Part shown: positions 31,670 through 32,099 of the stretch, one piece after another
How the letters are laid out: every line of letters starts with the position of its first letter
Position numbering within the stretch: the stretch's first letter is position 1
Assembly: GCA_902793315.1 (NCBI GenBank)
Contig: CADBCT010000005.1
Coordinates: forward strand, 1 to 32,099
Source of the DNA: an uncultured Erysipelotrichaceae bacterium
GTDB lineage: Bacteria > Bacillota_I > Bacilli_A > RF39 > UBA660
Direction of reading: 5' to 3'
DNA length: 32,099 bases
Translations under genes and position numbers: made by a program
The notes under the pieces: generated by a model
What the model saw: only the letters and a program-made list of their open reading frames with translations
Told to the model about the DNA's origin: nothing
The model's database searches: none

Positions 31670-31675
31670 ATTATA
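31670..31675 (-). promoter_or_regulatory. -10 box of the lipoprotein gene
   Basis: TATAAT on the minus strand, about 15 bases before the ATG. No good -35 is seen 17 bp upstream. Confidence 0.45.
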
Positions 31676-31692
31676 ATATAAAATAGTTCTTT

Positions 31693-31721
31693 TTAACATA
31701 ATTTTAGTTATTTCTCATATT
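31693..31721 (+). promoter_or_regulatory. Possible promoter of spoVS
   Basis: TTAACA (31693-31698), 17 bp, CATATT (31716-31721). CATATTATT (31716-31724) is also one base off CATAnnnTA, so a sporulation sigma factor is possible. No sigma-H consensus was found, although spoVS in Bacillus depends on sigma-H. Confidence 0.4.
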
Positions 31722-31743
31722 ATTAATTGAAAGTGAGGAATTT

Positions 31744-32004
31744 ATGGAAACATTAAAAGTAGGTAGTAAATCTAATCCAAATAGTGTAGCAGGGGCTCTA
31801 GCTAATGTCTTTAGAGAAAAGGGAAGTGTTGAAATCCAAGCAGTAGGTGCTGGGGCATTAAATCAAGCAATTAAAGCTGTAGCTATTGCGAGAGGTTTTA
31901 TTGCTCCTAGTGGTAAAAACTTGGTTTGTATCCCAGCATTTCAAGATATTTCAATTGATGGTGAGGAGCGAACTGCAATTAAATTAATTATAGAAGCAAA
32001 ATAA
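31744..32004 (+). CDS. spoVS: Stage V sporulation protein S
   Basis: An 86-aa Alba-like protein, very conserved in spore formers: METLKVGSKSNPNSVAGALA, EIQAVGAGALNQAIKAVAIARGF, DGEERTAIKLII. In Bacillus it is needed for later stages of sporulation and influences septation. Its sequence is near-canonical, in contrast to the divergent genes around it. In Bacillus it follows rny and ymdB; here the upstream neighbour is a lipoprotein gene on the other strand. Confidence 0.97.
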   Translation: METLKVGSKSNPNSVAGALANVFREKGSVEIQAVGAGALNQAIKAVAIARGFIAPSGKNLVCIPAFQDISIDGEERTAIKLIIEAK

Positions 32005-32015
32005 AGTGGTAAAGT

Positions 32016-32053
32016 AAAAGTAGACAGATAAAAAAAGAACTGTCTACTTTTTC
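32016..32053 (+). terminator. Terminator of spoVS
   Basis: AAAAGTAGACAG (32016-32027) pairs with CTGTCTACTTTT (32040-32051), then T-rich. Confidence 0.85.
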
Positions 32054-32055
32054 TA

Positions 32056-32064
32056 TGTTAAAAT
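32056..32064 (+). promoter_or_regulatory. Extended -10 promoter of the last gene
   Basis: TG (32056-32057), T, TAAAAT (32059-32064), directly after the spoVS terminator. Confidence 0.5.
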
Positions 32065-32086
32065 TTAATAAAGGAGATGTGTGTAT

Positions 32087-32099
32087 ATGAGAGAAAACA
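32087..32099 (+). CDS. First codons of a gene cut by the window end
   Basis: ATG with AAGGAGATG about ten bases upstream; it reads MREN before the window ends. Nothing can be said about the product. Confidence 0.55.

Noticed and set aside
1-32099. Mycoplasma genetic code (TGA as Trp)
   Set aside because: TGA ends several genes at the right place, and Trp is encoded by TGG throughout.
1-32099. tRNA, rRNA, SRP RNA, riboswitch or CRISPR array
   Set aside because: No cloverleaf, conserved RNA core or regular spaced repeats were found in the intergenic regions.

Overview
The window is a strongly A+T-rich, gene-dense stretch of a low-GC Firmicute, most likely an uncultured Bacilli/Erysipelotrichia-like or Tenericutes-adjacent gut lineage. 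The evidence is the Firmicutes-type gene set (ylxM, recX, prsA, sufCDSUB, pdp, rpoZ), Gram-positive surface machinery (sortase, thioester adhesin, lipoproteins) and endospore genes (spoVS, a CotD-like coat protein, two tiny YjcZ-like proteins). TGA is used as a stop (for example at 20086-20088 and 22449-22451), so this is genetic code 11 and not the mycoplasma code. No rRNA, tRNA, CRISPR array or insertion sequence was seen.

Layout. 96-3118: an unknown soluble protein, then an operon of ftsY, a small membrane protein, ylxM and an unknown protein. 3232-6763: a HerA-like ATPase with a long disordered tail, and ffh; both have their own promoters, so ylxM and ffh are not adjacent. 6831-8266: a CotD-like spore protein, rpoZ and recX. 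8289-10823: minus-strand prsA, a HIT hydrolase and a membrane-anchored unknown, with two YjcZ-like micro-genes between them on the plus strand. 10958-12385: a large acidic coiled-coil protein. 12477-17309: a complete SUF iron-sulfur operon, sufC-sufD-sufS-sufU-X-sufB, with a half-size SufD and an unknown 170-aa gene (X) between sufU and sufB. 17366-21989: an unknown protein, a short SSB, and two overlapping 7TM histidine kinases, the second a hybrid with a receiver domain. 22044-23674: a GNAT acetyltransferase and pyrimidine-nucleoside phosphorylase. 23735-26221: a thioester-domain surface protein, a sortase and a multi-TM protein, followed by a start-less C-terminal gene fragment of foreign look (26274-26555). 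26577-30965: a cell-wall group of VanY-like and DacA-like carboxypeptidases, an SGNH-like protein and a VanW protein. 30989-32099: a lipoprotein, spoVS and the first codons of another gene.

Recurrent design: promoters are often extended -10 elements (TG-N-TATAAT) lying almost directly on the ribosome-binding site. Housekeeping Shine-Dalgarno sites centre on GGTGAT, while the spore coat genes use AGGAGG and a CATAnnnTA -10 box typical of sigma-E/sigma-K. Many terminators overlap the stop codons they serve, and several are shared by convergent genes.

The least explained parts are the adhesin-sortase module with a hairpin inside the sortase start, the rebuilt SUF operon, the paired kinases with one degenerate ATP site, and the orphan fragment at 26.3 kb.
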